A DNA stretch of 16,947 nucleotides from CAYUYV01 sp964522525 (GTDB lineage: Bacteria; Pseudomonadota; Alphaproteobacteria; JAJFIK01): assembly GCA_964522525.1 (NCBI GenBank), contig CAZFWG010000090.1, positions 1 to 16,947 on the forward strand, read 5' to 3'. The notes under the pieces were generated by a model. It was not told the DNA's origin. It did no database searches and saw only the letters and a list, made by a program, of their open reading frames with translations. Made by a program: the position numbers and the translations under genes. This document shows, piece by piece, positions 7,701-14,792 of the stretch; the stretch's first letter is position 1, and the number at the start of each line of letters is the position of its first letter.

Positions 7701-7728
7701 AAGAAAACAGGGGCGAGGCCCCGCTTTG
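7701..7728 (-). promoter_or_regulatory. Hairpin followed by U-rich tract in the oppB leader (attenuator-like)
   Basis: On the minus strand GGGGC (7722-7718), a three-base loop, and GCCCC (7714-7710) form a tight hairpin, followed by TGTTTTCTTT. Flanking CAAAG and CTTTG can extend the pairing. It lies about 120-145 bases before the oppB start, where a transcript from a promoter further upstream would pass through it. It could be a weak terminator or attenuator. The stem is only 5 bp, so this is tentative. Confidence 0.3.
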
Positions 7729-7845
7729 AGGCGTTTTTGCCGAGGTGGATGCGTTGCCGAGGCGGGTCTCAGCCCTTAGCATCAAACGTCAGGGCTTCGA
7801 GTCGCTCTTCGGCCCGGCGATTTTGGCGTATTCGGGGGAGAACCC

Positions 7846-9225
7846 ATGGAAAGATCGACCTTGCACGAAACCTGGTCGTCGCGGTTCACATTTGTCATGG
7901 CTGCGGTGGGCTCCGCCGTGGGCTTGGGCAATTTCTGGCGCTTTCCCTATGAGGCGGGCCAAAATGGCGGCGCTGCTTTCGTCGTCATCTATGTGGTTGC
8001 GGTGCTGTTTGTCGCGCTGCCTGTGCTCATTTCCGAATATGTGATCGGGCGGCGGACAGGACTGTCCGCCGTGGGTGCCTCCGAGGCCATGGCCCAGGAA
8101 TCAGGTCAAAGCCGCGCCTGGAGCGTCATTGGCTGGGTCGGCATGCTCGCCGGTTTCCTGATTGTGAGCTTTTACAGCGTCATTGCGGGTTGGGTGATGG
8201 CCTATGTCCCGATCTTCTTTTCCGGCGCGCTCGCAGGAGCGTCCTATGATCAGGCCTCCCAGACCTTCGGGGATCTCGTCGGAAATCCCACCCGCGCTCT
8301 GGCTTGGCACTCCGTCTTCATGGGTCTGACCGCCCTTGTCGTGGCGCGCGGTCTCCATGGCGGCATCGAAGTCGTCGCCAGTATCCTGATGCCTGCCTTC
8401 TTCGTCATGCTGATCGGAATGGTGATCTATGCCGGCTCGGTGGGCAATCTGGACGCGGCGGTAACCTTCCTGTTCAGCCCCGATTTCAGCAAGATCAATC
8501 CGCAGGTCATGATCGAAGCGATCGGTCAGGCCTTTTTCTCAGTGGGCGTCGGATCGGCCATCATGATCACCTATGGCGCCTATCTGACCAAGGACCAGAA
8601 CATCACCAGTTCCTCTGTTACTGTGGCTGGTGCCGACACGGCCGTCGCGCTCCTCGCCGGCTTCGCGATCTTTCCCCTGGTCTTTGCGATCCCCGCGCTT
8701 GAGGCCGATGGCGGTCCCGGCCTGTTGTTCCAGACCCTGCCGGCCGCAATCGGCCAGTTGCCCTTTGGGTCCTGGGTTGGCGGCTTTTTCTTCCTGCTGG
8801 CTTTCTTTGCAGCACTCACATCCTCGATTTCCCTCTTTGAGGTCATTATCGCGTGGTCGGAGGACCGCCTGCGCTGGAAACGCGCAACAGCCTCCCTCGT
8901 CTGGGGCATCGTCGCCTGGGGTGTGGGGATCGGGTCCGTGCTCTCGACCAGCGTCTGGGCGGAATTCTATCCGCTTGATTTCGGACCCTTCGCCGGCAAG
9001 ACGTTTTTTGATGTCCTGGATATTCTGACCTCGAACTTCCTGCTGCCCTTGAGCGGCATTCTGATCTCGGTCTTCACGGGCTGGTTCGTCTCCCAGAAAG
9101 TGATGCGCGAGGAGATGGGCGTATCGCTAGGGATCTTCACGGTTTGGCAGACCCTGGTACGCTACGTCATCCCGGTACTGATCGGAATCATCCTGGTCTT
9201 GAACACCGTGAACAGCTTCAACTGA
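7846..9225 (+). CDS. Sodium-dependent transporter of the NSS/SNF family
   Basis: Inner-membrane secondary transporter that uses the sodium gradient to import a small substrate, probably an amino acid; 459 residues. The ATG at 7846 follows GGGGAG at 5 bases. The unwound first helix has the family signature VGLGNFWRFPY (residues 25-35), followed by EAGQNGGAAF and ISEYVIGRRTG as in LeuT and MhsT. Asn29 corresponds to LeuT Asn27 (Na1 site). AALTSS at residues 322-327 corresponds to the LeuT helix-8 Na2 site (Ala351, Thr354, Ser355). LeuT Asn21 is replaced by Ser23, so the substrate pocket may differ. Length and hydrophobic pattern fit 11-12 helices. It stands alone, divergent from oppB and closed by the terminator at 9233. 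The substrate cannot be read from sequence. Confidence 0.93.
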   Translation: MERSTLHETWSSRFTFVMAAVGSAVGLGNFWRFPYEAGQNGGAAFVVIYVVAVLFVALPVLISEYVIGRRTGLSAVGASEAMAQESGQSRAWSVIGWVGMLAGFLIVSFYSVIAGWVMAYVPIFFSGALAGASYDQASQTFGDLVGNPTRALAWHSVFMGLTALVVARGLHGGIEVVASILMPAFFVMLIGMVIYAGSVGNLDAAVTFLFSPDFSKINPQVMIEAIGQAFFSVGVGSAIMITYGAYLTKDQNITSSSVTVAGADTAVALLAGFAIFPLVFAIPALEADGGPGLLFQTLPAAIGQLPFGSWVGGFFFLLAFFAALTSSISLFEVIIAWSEDRLRWKRATASLVWGIVAWGVGIGSVLSTSVWAEFYPLDFGPFAGKTFFDVLDILTSNFLLPLSGILISVFTGWFVSQKVMREEMGVSLGIFTVWQTLVRYVIPVLIGIILVLNTVNSFN

Positions 9226-9232
9226 CATCAAG

Positions 9233-9265
9233 AAAAAAGGGTGGATCCATGATCCACCCTTTTTT
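9233..9265. terminator. Perfect bidirectional intrinsic terminator
   Basis: GGGTGGATC (9239-9247), loop CAT, GATCCACCC (9251-9259). Six As before (9233-9238) and six Ts after (9260-9265) extend the pairing to 15 bp. Either strand gives a stable hairpin followed by a U run. It sits between the converging transporter gene (ends 9225) and regulator gene (ends 9305), so it should stop both. Confidence 0.93.
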
Positions 9266-9304
9266 AAATCCGCAATTGTATCACCTGTATTCGGGCTCTG
9301 TCCG

Positions 9305-10042
9305 TCAGTCCAGAGACGGTGTCGACGATACATTGCCCACGGGGTGGACGCCGTTGCTGCTGGGCGAGGGGGCGCCCAAGCCGGGCTCGGTGATGCCCGC
9401 GACAATGGCCATGGCCGCCGCTTCGGTGCGGTTGCGCAGGCGCAGGCCCCGCAGGATCGCATTCACATGCAGCTTGACCGTGGCAAGGGCGATCCCCAAC
9501 TCGCTGGCGATTTCCTGGTTAGATTGGCCCTGGGCCAGGAGCTGCAGGACTTCTCGCTGACGCGGTGTGAGATGGGAGAAATCGACAGTGCCGGGCCGGT
9601 CGCTAACGCCGTCAAAATCTGTCCGGCCGCTCTCGCTCGCCATCGCATCAAGGGGCAGATCTTCCGGGATGAAGCGGCCGCCGCCGAGAACCTTCTCAAT
9701 GGCCTTGGCAAAGGTGTCGGACGAGGCGGTCCGGGGGATCAAGCCGTGCGCACCGGCCCGCATCACTTCCCGCAAAACTCTCATATCCAGTGTGGAGACC
9801 AGGGCCAGCACTGCCGTTCCCCGCATGTCGCGGATGAAATCGGCAATGGCGCGGGGAACCCGGCACACGGGCCGTTCGACGGAAATCACGGAGATGTCAG
9901 GACTGGATCCGATTTCAAGCCGTCTAATGGCGACGTCCAGGGAGGGCGCGGCGATGATTTCGCAAGCGCCCTGGGATCCGCGAATAATGCGGGCGACGCC
10001 GTCGGCGAAAAGAGGCTGATTGTCCACGATCAGGGCGCGCAT
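9305..10042 (-). CDS. LuxR/NarL-type regulator with degenerate receiver domain
   Basis: DNA-binding regulator of 245 residues; ATG 10042 follows AAAGGA at 5 bases. Residues 1-120 have the receiver fold, starting MRALIVDNQPLFADGVARII. Where NarL has PDLILLDLNMP, this protein has PDISVISVERP, so the phospho-acceptor Asp is Ser54. The conserved Lys of the LLKD motif is Arg104, and the acidic pair is Asp7-Asn8. Phosphorylation in the normal way is therefore not expected. Residues 158-215 are an intact LuxR-type helix-turn-helix: LTPRQREVLQLLAQGQSNQEI, then ATVKLHVNAILRGLRLRNRTEAA. A Pro/Ser-rich tail ends the protein. No sensor kinase is adjacent. It converges with the NSS transporter and diverges from the NhaP antiporter across a region with an FNR-type box. 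Targets are unknown. Confidence 0.92.
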   Translation of the reverse strand: MRALIVDNQPLFADGVARIIRGSQGACEIIAAPSLDVAIRRLEIGSSPDISVISVERPVCRVPRAIADFIRDMRGTAVLALVSTLDMRVLREVMRAGAHGLIPRTASSDTFAKAIEKVLGGGRFIPEDLPLDAMASESGRTDFDGVSDRPGTVDFSHLTPRQREVLQLLAQGQSNQEIASELGIALATVKLHVNAILRGLRLRNRTEAAAMAIVAGITEPGLGAPSPSSNGVHPVGNVSSTPSLD

Positions 10043-10460
10043 GGTTGTCCTTTCAAGGCCCCATCGATCTGGGCCTTCTCGACCGAAGCCAATGTGACCC
10101 GGACAATCTCACCGCCAGCCCCGTACGGAGGCCACCGCCGGATATTTCGGTCGTCATCAAGCGATTAACCCTGTGCCCGTCGGTCAAACGTAACAAGCAC
10201 CGGGTGGGGGGTTCTTTCCTTTTCGGTGCAAAGAACCGGGTACGATTGAAGGCTAAACCTCTTGGGCATAGGGGCCGTTGATCTGGATCAAGTGACAAAA
10301 CGCCGCAGACTTGAGATATAAGGTCGGCTGTGAAATTTCAGCCTCCGCGTCGGCGGCCCACACTCGGGGAACGGCGCGCTCGCCCGAGAAGACGGCCCGC
10401 CCTATTGACGTTGCCACGGGCCTTTGGGATGCAGCAGGTGGCTGGGAGGAAAGAAAAATC
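10043..10460. promoter_or_regulatory. 418-base divergent regulatory region between the LuxR-type regulator and the antiporter
   Basis: No supported gene lies here. It holds the upstream regions of the regulator (minus) and antiporter (plus). Near the centre is an 8-bp inverted repeat, GGTTCTTT (10210-10217) and AAAGAACC (10230-10237), with a 12-base loop and no U run. The FNR-type box (10278-10291) and a TATA-like element (10315-10322) follow. Just downstream, GGCTG (10326-10330) pairs with CAGCC (10339-10343), which could fold at the 5' end of the antiporter mRNA. GGGAGGA at 10444-10450 is the antiporter's ribosome site. Confidence 0.6.
10278..10291 (+). promoter_or_regulatory. Exact FNR/FixK-type operator (TTGAT-N4-ATCAA)
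   Basis: The sequence TTGATCTGGATCAA matches the FNR-family consensus TTGAT-N4-ATCAA at all ten fixed positions. About 23 bases downstream on the plus strand lies GATATA/TATAAG (10315-10322). This puts the operator centre near -42 to -45, the class II activator position, so oxygen-responsive activation toward the antiporter at 10461 is a reasonable inference. The site is palindromic and could also act on the minus-strand regulator gene, 236 bases away. Confidence 0.65.
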
Positions 10461-11729
10461 ATGGATAATCTGGGATTTGTGTTGATCGCCGTGGCGGTCC
10501 TGGCTTTCGCCATGGTCTCGGGTCGGACGGATCGCCTGATCATCACGCCCCCCATGGTGTTCGCGCTTTTCGGCCTGGTGGTGGGAGCCCAGGGGCTGGG
10601 CCTCGTCGACCTCGACGTGGACCACATGGCCATCCATCTCCTGGCCGAGCTGACCCTTGTCATCGTTCTTTTCACGGATGCGGCCCGAATCAATTTCGGC
10701 CGCCTGTCCATGGATTTCACGATTCCCACCCGCATGCTGGCAATCGGCATGCCTCTCACCATTCTGGCCGGCATCCTGTTGGCCGTACCGCTTTTTCCAA
10801 ACTTTTCGATTTGGGAAGCGGCGTTGCTCGCGGCCATCCTGACCCCCACGGATGCGGCCCTTGGGCAATCCGTGGTGACGAGTCCGGCGGTGCCCTTGCG
10901 CATTCGCCAGGCTCTGAACGTGGAAAGCGGGCTCAATGACGGCATCGCCTTGCCGGTGATCGTGTTGTTCCTGTGCTTTGCCAATATCGAGCATCAAACG
11001 GCGGATGGCTTGCCGTTTCTTGTCTTCGGGGTCATGCAGGTGACCCTTGGGCCGCTGGCGGGCGCCGCCGTCGGCTTCTTTGGCGGCCGGGCGCTCGAAT
11101 GGGCCACGGAGCGGAATTTCATGACGGAGGCCTTCCAGGGCGTCAGTGCGTTGGCGCTGGCTCTTCTGGCCTATGCCGCCTCGGAATTGATCGGCGGCAA
11201 CGGCTTCATCGCGGCATTTGTTGCCGGCCTCACCCTAGGCAACACCACCCGTCACTGTTCGAAATTCGTCCTGGAATTTGCCGAGGCCGAGGGTCAGCTC
11301 CTGACCCTGTTCGTGTTCATGATCTTCGGGGCCGTGCTCATTCCGGACCTGTTCGGCCACGCCACCGCGGCAACGCTCATCTATGCCGTCCTGGCCCTGA
11401 CGGTCATGCGCATGGTGCCCGTCCTGGTAAGCCTGATCGGCACCGGCCTGTGGCTGCCGACCAAACTCTTTCTGGGATGGTTCGGACCGCGTGGACTCGC
11501 CTCGATCCTGTTTGCGCTTCTGGTGCTGGATGAGGCCGGCGCCGTTACGGCCGCCGATGAAATCACCCTGGTGACCATCCTAACCGTGGCCATGAGCATT
11601 CTGGCCCACGGGCTCACCGCCGCGCCCTTGTCGGCCCGATACGGACGCAGCCTTTCGGCGCGCCATGACGCCGAAGCCTTGCCTGAAACGCAGGCCAGCT
11701 GTGACCTGCCCACACGATTTGGGACCTAG
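10461..11729 (+). CDS. NhaP-type cation/proton antiporter (CPA1 family)
   Basis: Inner-membrane antiporter exchanging Na+ or K+ for H+; 422 residues from ATG 10461, with GGGAGGA 10 bases upstream. The first residues, MDNLGFVLIAVAVLAFAMVSG, begin helix 1 directly. An in-frame extension upstream to 10311 is polar and crosses the promoter region, so it is rejected. About 12-13 helices can be seen. Catalytic motifs of the family are present: LTPTDAALG with Thr130-Asp131, and NVESGLNDG with Glu155 and the Asn159-Asp160 pair. These are spaced as in the archaeal NhaP1 antiporter; the ND pair suggests electroneutral exchange. GWFGPRGLASILFALLVLDE near the C-terminus is also typical. The tail after the last helix is short, without TrkA or CBS domains. 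Upstream lies the FNR-type box; downstream, 68 bases separate it from the MarC gene. Confidence 0.92.
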   Translation: MDNLGFVLIAVAVLAFAMVSGRTDRLIITPPMVFALFGLVVGAQGLGLVDLDVDHMAIHLLAELTLVIVLFTDAARINFGRLSMDFTIPTRMLAIGMPLTILAGILLAVPLFPNFSIWEAALLAAILTPTDAALGQSVVTSPAVPLRIRQALNVESGLNDGIALPVIVLFLCFANIEHQTADGLPFLVFGVMQVTLGPLAGAAVGFFGGRALEWATERNFMTEAFQGVSALALALLAYAASELIGGNGFIAAFVAGLTLGNTTRHCSKFVLEFAEAEGQLLTLFVFMIFGAVLIPDLFGHATAATLIYAVLALTVMRMVPVLVSLIGTGLWLPTKLFLGWFGPRGLASILFALLVLDEAGAVTAADEITLVTILTVAMSILAHGLTAAPLSARYGRSLSARHDAEALPETQASCDLPTRFGT

Positions 11730-11797
11730 GATCCTTAAGAAACGCCGGGTATTCTCCGGGCATCACAAGACGAATACGGGGTAAAGGGTAGCGGCCC

Positions 11798-12484
11798 ATG
11801 GACAGCATTGGGTTGAGTTGGGTTTTTTTTCTGTCGTCAGTGGTCACGATCTTCGTTGTCGTCGACCCGTTGGGCGTCCTGCCGATCTTCGCCTCGCTGA
11901 CGGCGGGCATGGGCTTTCGTTACCGGGCCGTCATGGCGCTGAAGGCCGTCGTGATCGCGACCATCATCATGTCCCTTTTTGCTCTGTTCGGGGATGAACT
12001 CCTGACGCAGGTCGGGATCGGCATGCCCGCGTTCCGGACCGCCGGCGGCATCCTCCTGTTCATCATCGGCCTTGAAATGGTGTTTGAACGGCGCACCCAG
12101 AGACGCACCTCGATCGCCGAGCGCAGCATGGCGGAGCACGAACTCGACAATCTGGACGATGAGGGGCCCGAGGACATCTCGGTCTTCCCGTTGGCCTTGC
12201 CGCTTCTGGCGGGGCCCGGCGCCATGGCCTCCATCCTGTTGCTGATGAGCGAGAACCAGGGCCAGATCGGCGCCCAGGTGACGGTGATCCTGGCGCTGGT
12301 GCTGGTCATGGCGCTCACCTTCCTGCTTTTGATCTCGGCGGTGCGCCTTTTGGATTGGGCCGGTGAGACAGCCTCCATCGTGATTACGCGGATTATGGGC
12401 ATCCTGCTCGCGGCCCTTTCGGTCCAGTTCGTCTTTGACGGAATCCGGGACGCCATAGTGGCTGCCGAGACAGCGGCCATATGA
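11798..12484 (+). CDS. MarC family (UPF0056) integral membrane protein
   Basis: Polytopic inner-membrane protein of 228 residues, normal for the MarC/NAAT family. Some members have been linked to amino-acid export, but the role of most is unknown. The ATG at 11798 follows AAAGGG. Family motifs seen: VVDPLGVLPIFASLTAGM near the N-terminus, AFRTAGGILLFIIGLEMVF mid-protein, and the second-half repeat FPLALPLLAGPGAMASILLLM; the end is a helix with RIMGILLAALSVQFVFDGI. Six helices fit the hydrophobic profile, with a charged loop at about residues 105-128 (RRTQRRTSIAERSMAEHELD). It follows the antiporter on the same strand by 68 bases and precedes a marR-type gene by 61 bases. The marC name comes from E. 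coli gene position, and no antibiotic role is implied. Confidence 0.92.
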   Translation: MDSIGLSWVFFLSSVVTIFVVVDPLGVLPIFASLTAGMGFRYRAVMALKAVVIATIIMSLFALFGDELLTQVGIGMPAFRTAGGILLFIIGLEMVFERRTQRRTSIAERSMAEHELDNLDDEGPEDISVFPLALPLLAGPGAMASILLLMSENQGQIGAQVTVILALVLVMALTFLLLISAVRLLDWAGETASIVITRIMGILLAALSVQFVFDGIRDAIVAAETAAI

Positions 12485-12545
12485 TGCGGATCGCGGGTGT
12501 GCTAGCCTAAGTCTTTGGTTTTGCCCATCGAGATGACTGCCGGTC

Positions 12546-13127
12546 ATGACCCAGACTGTCGAGCCGCGCCCCCGCTCCGTTGAGGAGGCGCCCGAACAAA
12601 GCCCGGAGATCCCGCCGCTGCCGGAACTGGCCGGCTGCGTATGCTTCAACATGCGCAAGGCAACCCGGGCCATCACGCAGCTGTTCGACACGGCCCTCGC
12701 CGGCCATGAGCTGCGGATCACTCAGTTTTCCATTCTGGCGGTGCTGATTTCCTACGGTGTGCCCCGGCGCATGAGTGACCTCGCGCGCGATCTTGTCATG
12801 GATCGCACCACGCTCACCCGCAATCTGCGCCCCCTCGAGCGGGCCGGTTATCTCAAGCTGATGGCCGGGGCCGATCGGCGCGAACGCTTCGCCGCAATCA
12901 CCGCGGAGGGCCGGGCCCTCATGGCGGCGGTGGTGCCCAAATGGCGGGCGGTCCAGGCCCAGGCGACGGCGCTGTTCGGGCCGGGCCGCTGGCCCGACAT
13001 CTATCGGGATTTGACAAGCGTCGCGGCCAAGGCGCTGGCCGAAAGCCCGGCCTCGGAAGGCCTCGCCGACAGGAGCCGCGCCCCCTTGAAGCCCAGACCC
13101 CGATCCGCCAAGGTTCCCTCCGAATAG
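12546..13127 (+). CDS. MarR family transcriptional regulator with N-terminal Cys pair
   Basis: Winged-helix dimeric regulator, 193 residues, slightly longer than usual because of Pro/Glu-rich and Arg/Pro-rich tails. Core: dimerisation helix with GCVCFNMRKATRAITQLFD (Cys31, Cys33), helix LRITQFSILAVLISYG, recognition region MSDLARDLVMDRTTLTRNLRPLERAGYL, wing with Asp-Arg-Arg (MAGADRRERFAAITAEGR). The CF...RA.T pattern before the TQF helix resembles the region of OhrR that carries its peroxide-sensing Cys, so thiol sensing is possible but unproven. The ATG at 12546 has no strong ribosome site. Likely targets are itself or the neighbouring marC-type or glycosyltransferase genes. The next gene begins 7 bases after the stop. 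Confidence 0.92.
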   Translation: MTQTVEPRPRSVEEAPEQSPEIPPLPELAGCVCFNMRKATRAITQLFDTALAGHELRITQFSILAVLISYGVPRRMSDLARDLVMDRTTLTRNLRPLERAGYLKLMAGADRRERFAAITAEGRALMAAVVPKWRAVQAQATALFGPGRWPDIYRDLTSVAAKALAESPASEGLADRSRAPLKPRPRSAKVPSE

Positions 13128-13134
13128 ACATCTT

Positions 13135-14718
13135 GTGCGATGGACGGAGAGGGAGCTCGAAACCACGGTGTTCCAAAAACAGTCCGGGGCCGGTGTTTGG
13201 GCTCTCTCCTTATGCGCTTTTTGCCTGGCCGCCATTCAGGCCCGTTTCTTCGTCTATGACGATGCCTATATCTCGTTCCGTTATGCCCAAAACCTCGTGC
13301 ACCACGGCGAACTCGTCTGGAACCTGGGGGAGCGCGTTGAGGGGTACACGAATTTTCTTTATGTCGTGGTCCTTTCGGGTCTGATGAGTCTCAGCCTGGA
13401 TGCGTTGGTCGCCGCGCGTCTTGTCAATGCTCTGGCGGTTCTTGCTCTCGTTCTGCTTTATTGGCGTTGTGCCCGGCAAATTCTTCCTGAAACGGACGAT
13501 ACCAATGCCCGCGCACTCGGCGGACTGCTCCTCTTGGGATCGGCCGCGTTGCCCGTGTGGATGCTCGGGTCTCTGGAAGCCGTCCTGGTCGCTGCGTTGA
13601 TTCTCGGGGGGATCGAGCGGCTTCTGCCGTTGTGGCTCGCGCAGCCGATCAGCTTCCCGCGTGTGTTGACCGCAGGGGTGCTTTTTGCGAGCGCCTATTT
13701 GACCCGGCCCGATGCCCTCGTCTTTGTCGCAAGCTTTACAGTGTGTCTTGCGCTCGTCGCGCCGGTCTCTTTTCGAGTGAGATGGCAAACCGCGGGTCTT
13801 GTCTTGGTCTGCCTCTGCTTCACCATCGCCATCCATATGGGGTGGCGTTTCTCCTACTATGACGCCCTCCTGCCCAACACCTTCCAGGCGAAGGTTGGTG
13901 TGCCAATCACCCAGCGCATCAGCTTCGGGAGCCTCTATCTGATGAAGTCGCTGGTTGAGACGCCCGTCTTTCTTTTTGTTCTCGTCGGTCTGCTGATTGA
14001 CCGTCTCGGCGCTAGTCAGGTTCGATCCGGCGGCGCGCTGTTCCGAGCTCTTGGGTGGAGCACCATCGCCGGGCTGTGCTACGTCCTATGGGCTGGCGGC
14101 GACCATCTGCCCCTCAGCCGTTTCCTGGTCCCCTTGTTGGGACCCGGCGCAGTTCTGGCAGCCCTCGTCTTTTCATGGCTCAGGGATGGTTGGCGTCGCG
14201 GGCTCGGCGCGGTTGCGTGCATTGCGGTTCTGGTGGGCAGTGTGATTTTCCCTCCATCCTTTCATGGCGGGGCAGAGGCGGGCCGGCTTGTAGGGCAACA
14301 CATCCAAAAGGCATTTCCCAAAGAGACGGTTATTGCCCTCAATGTAGCGGGTGCTACACCCTTCGTCGCACGGGATCTTCGGTTCATCGACATGTTGGGG
14401 CTCAACGACCGGGTGATTGCGGGTCGATATCCCGTGCCCATGCGGACGGTCTGGCAGCGCCGCCCAGGCCATGCCAAGGGGGATGGCGACTACATCCTGT
14501 CGCGGCGTCCAGACATCATCATTATCGGTGGCGCTATTGGCCGGAACATCGCGGAACCCTGGTTTTTGGGAGAAGTGGAACTTGCGGAAAATCCCGAGTT
14601 CCACAGCTGTTATGCTCTAAAGACAGATGAAATCCCAATCCTGGAAAACGATTGGGCAAGGAGTGCGGGCTTCAGGAGCAGCATGCCCTTCACCTACTAC
14701 CAGCGCATCTGTCCGTAG
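13135..14718 (+). CDS. AftB-like GT-C membrane glycosyltransferase
   Basis: Polytopic membrane enzyme that would move a sugar from a lipid-phosphate carrier onto an envelope glycan or lipid at the periplasmic face; 527 residues. After helix 1 comes the GT-C hallmark DDAYISFRYAQNLVHHGELVW with Asp42-Asp43, then NLGERVEGYTNFLY. This resembles mycobacterial AftB and related arabinofuranosyltransferases. Further family-like motifs are YLTRPDALVF, ALLPNTFQAKVG and FIDMLGLNDRVIAG. About ten helices occupy the first two thirds, then a soluble periplasmic C-terminal region. The start is uncertain: GTG at 13135 lacks a ribosome site, and GTG at 13168 is an alternative with GGGAG some way upstream. No other glycan-assembly genes are in the window, so donor and acceptor are unknown. 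It converges with the gene ending at 14777. Confidence 0.85.
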   Translation: MRWTERELETTVFQKQSGAGVWALSLCAFCLAAIQARFFVYDDAYISFRYAQNLVHHGELVWNLGERVEGYTNFLYVVVLSGLMSLSLDALVAARLVNALAVLALVLLYWRCARQILPETDDTNARALGGLLLLGSAALPVWMLGSLEAVLVAALILGGIERLLPLWLAQPISFPRVLTAGVLFASAYLTRPDALVFVASFTVCLALVAPVSFRVRWQTAGLVLVCLCFTIAIHMGWRFSYYDALLPNTFQAKVGVPITQRISFGSLYLMKSLVETPVFLFVLVGLLIDRLGASQVRSGGALFRALGWSTIAGLCYVLWAGGDHLPLSRFLVPLLGPGAVLAALVFSWLRDGWRRGLGAVACIAVLVGSVIFPPSFHGGAEAGRLVGQHIQKAFPKETVIALNVAGATPFVARDLRFIDMLGLNDRVIAGRYPVPMRTVWQRRPGHAKGDGDYILSRRPDIIIIGGAIGRNIAEPWFLGEVELAENPEFHSCYALKTDEIPILENDWARSAGFRSSMPFTYYQRICP

Positions 14719-14763
14719 TGTGAAGTTACAGGCGAGGCTTGCAGTGAGTTCCAATCATTGGCG

Positions 14764-14792
14764 GATTGCTTCCTTGTCAGGAGGAAGCAATC
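14764..14792. terminator. 10-bp hairpin spanning the stop codon between convergent genes
   Basis: GATTGCTTCC (14764-14773) and GGAAGCAATC (14783-14792) pair perfectly around a 9-base loop. It lies between the glycosyltransferase (ends 14718) and the converging membrane-protein gene, whose stop (14777-14779) is in the loop. Neither strand has a clear U run after it, so a weak terminator or an mRNA 3'-end stabiliser are both possible. Confidence 0.5.

Noticed and set aside
6771..7952. 393-codon plus-strand open frame
   Set aside because: It lies antisense to oppB and runs into the true start of the NSS transporter in another frame. Its composition (Gly, His, Asp, Arg, Gln) is typical of a shadow.
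11837..12721. 294-codon minus-strand open frame
   Set aside because: It is antisense to the MarC-family gene and part of the MarR gene, and has no recognisable motif.
12485..13127. A mar antibiotic-resistance operon suggested by marC and marR-type neighbours
   Set aside because: There is no marA or marB. MarC and MarR are broad families, and E. coli marC itself is not required for resistance. Adjacency alone does not support the idea.
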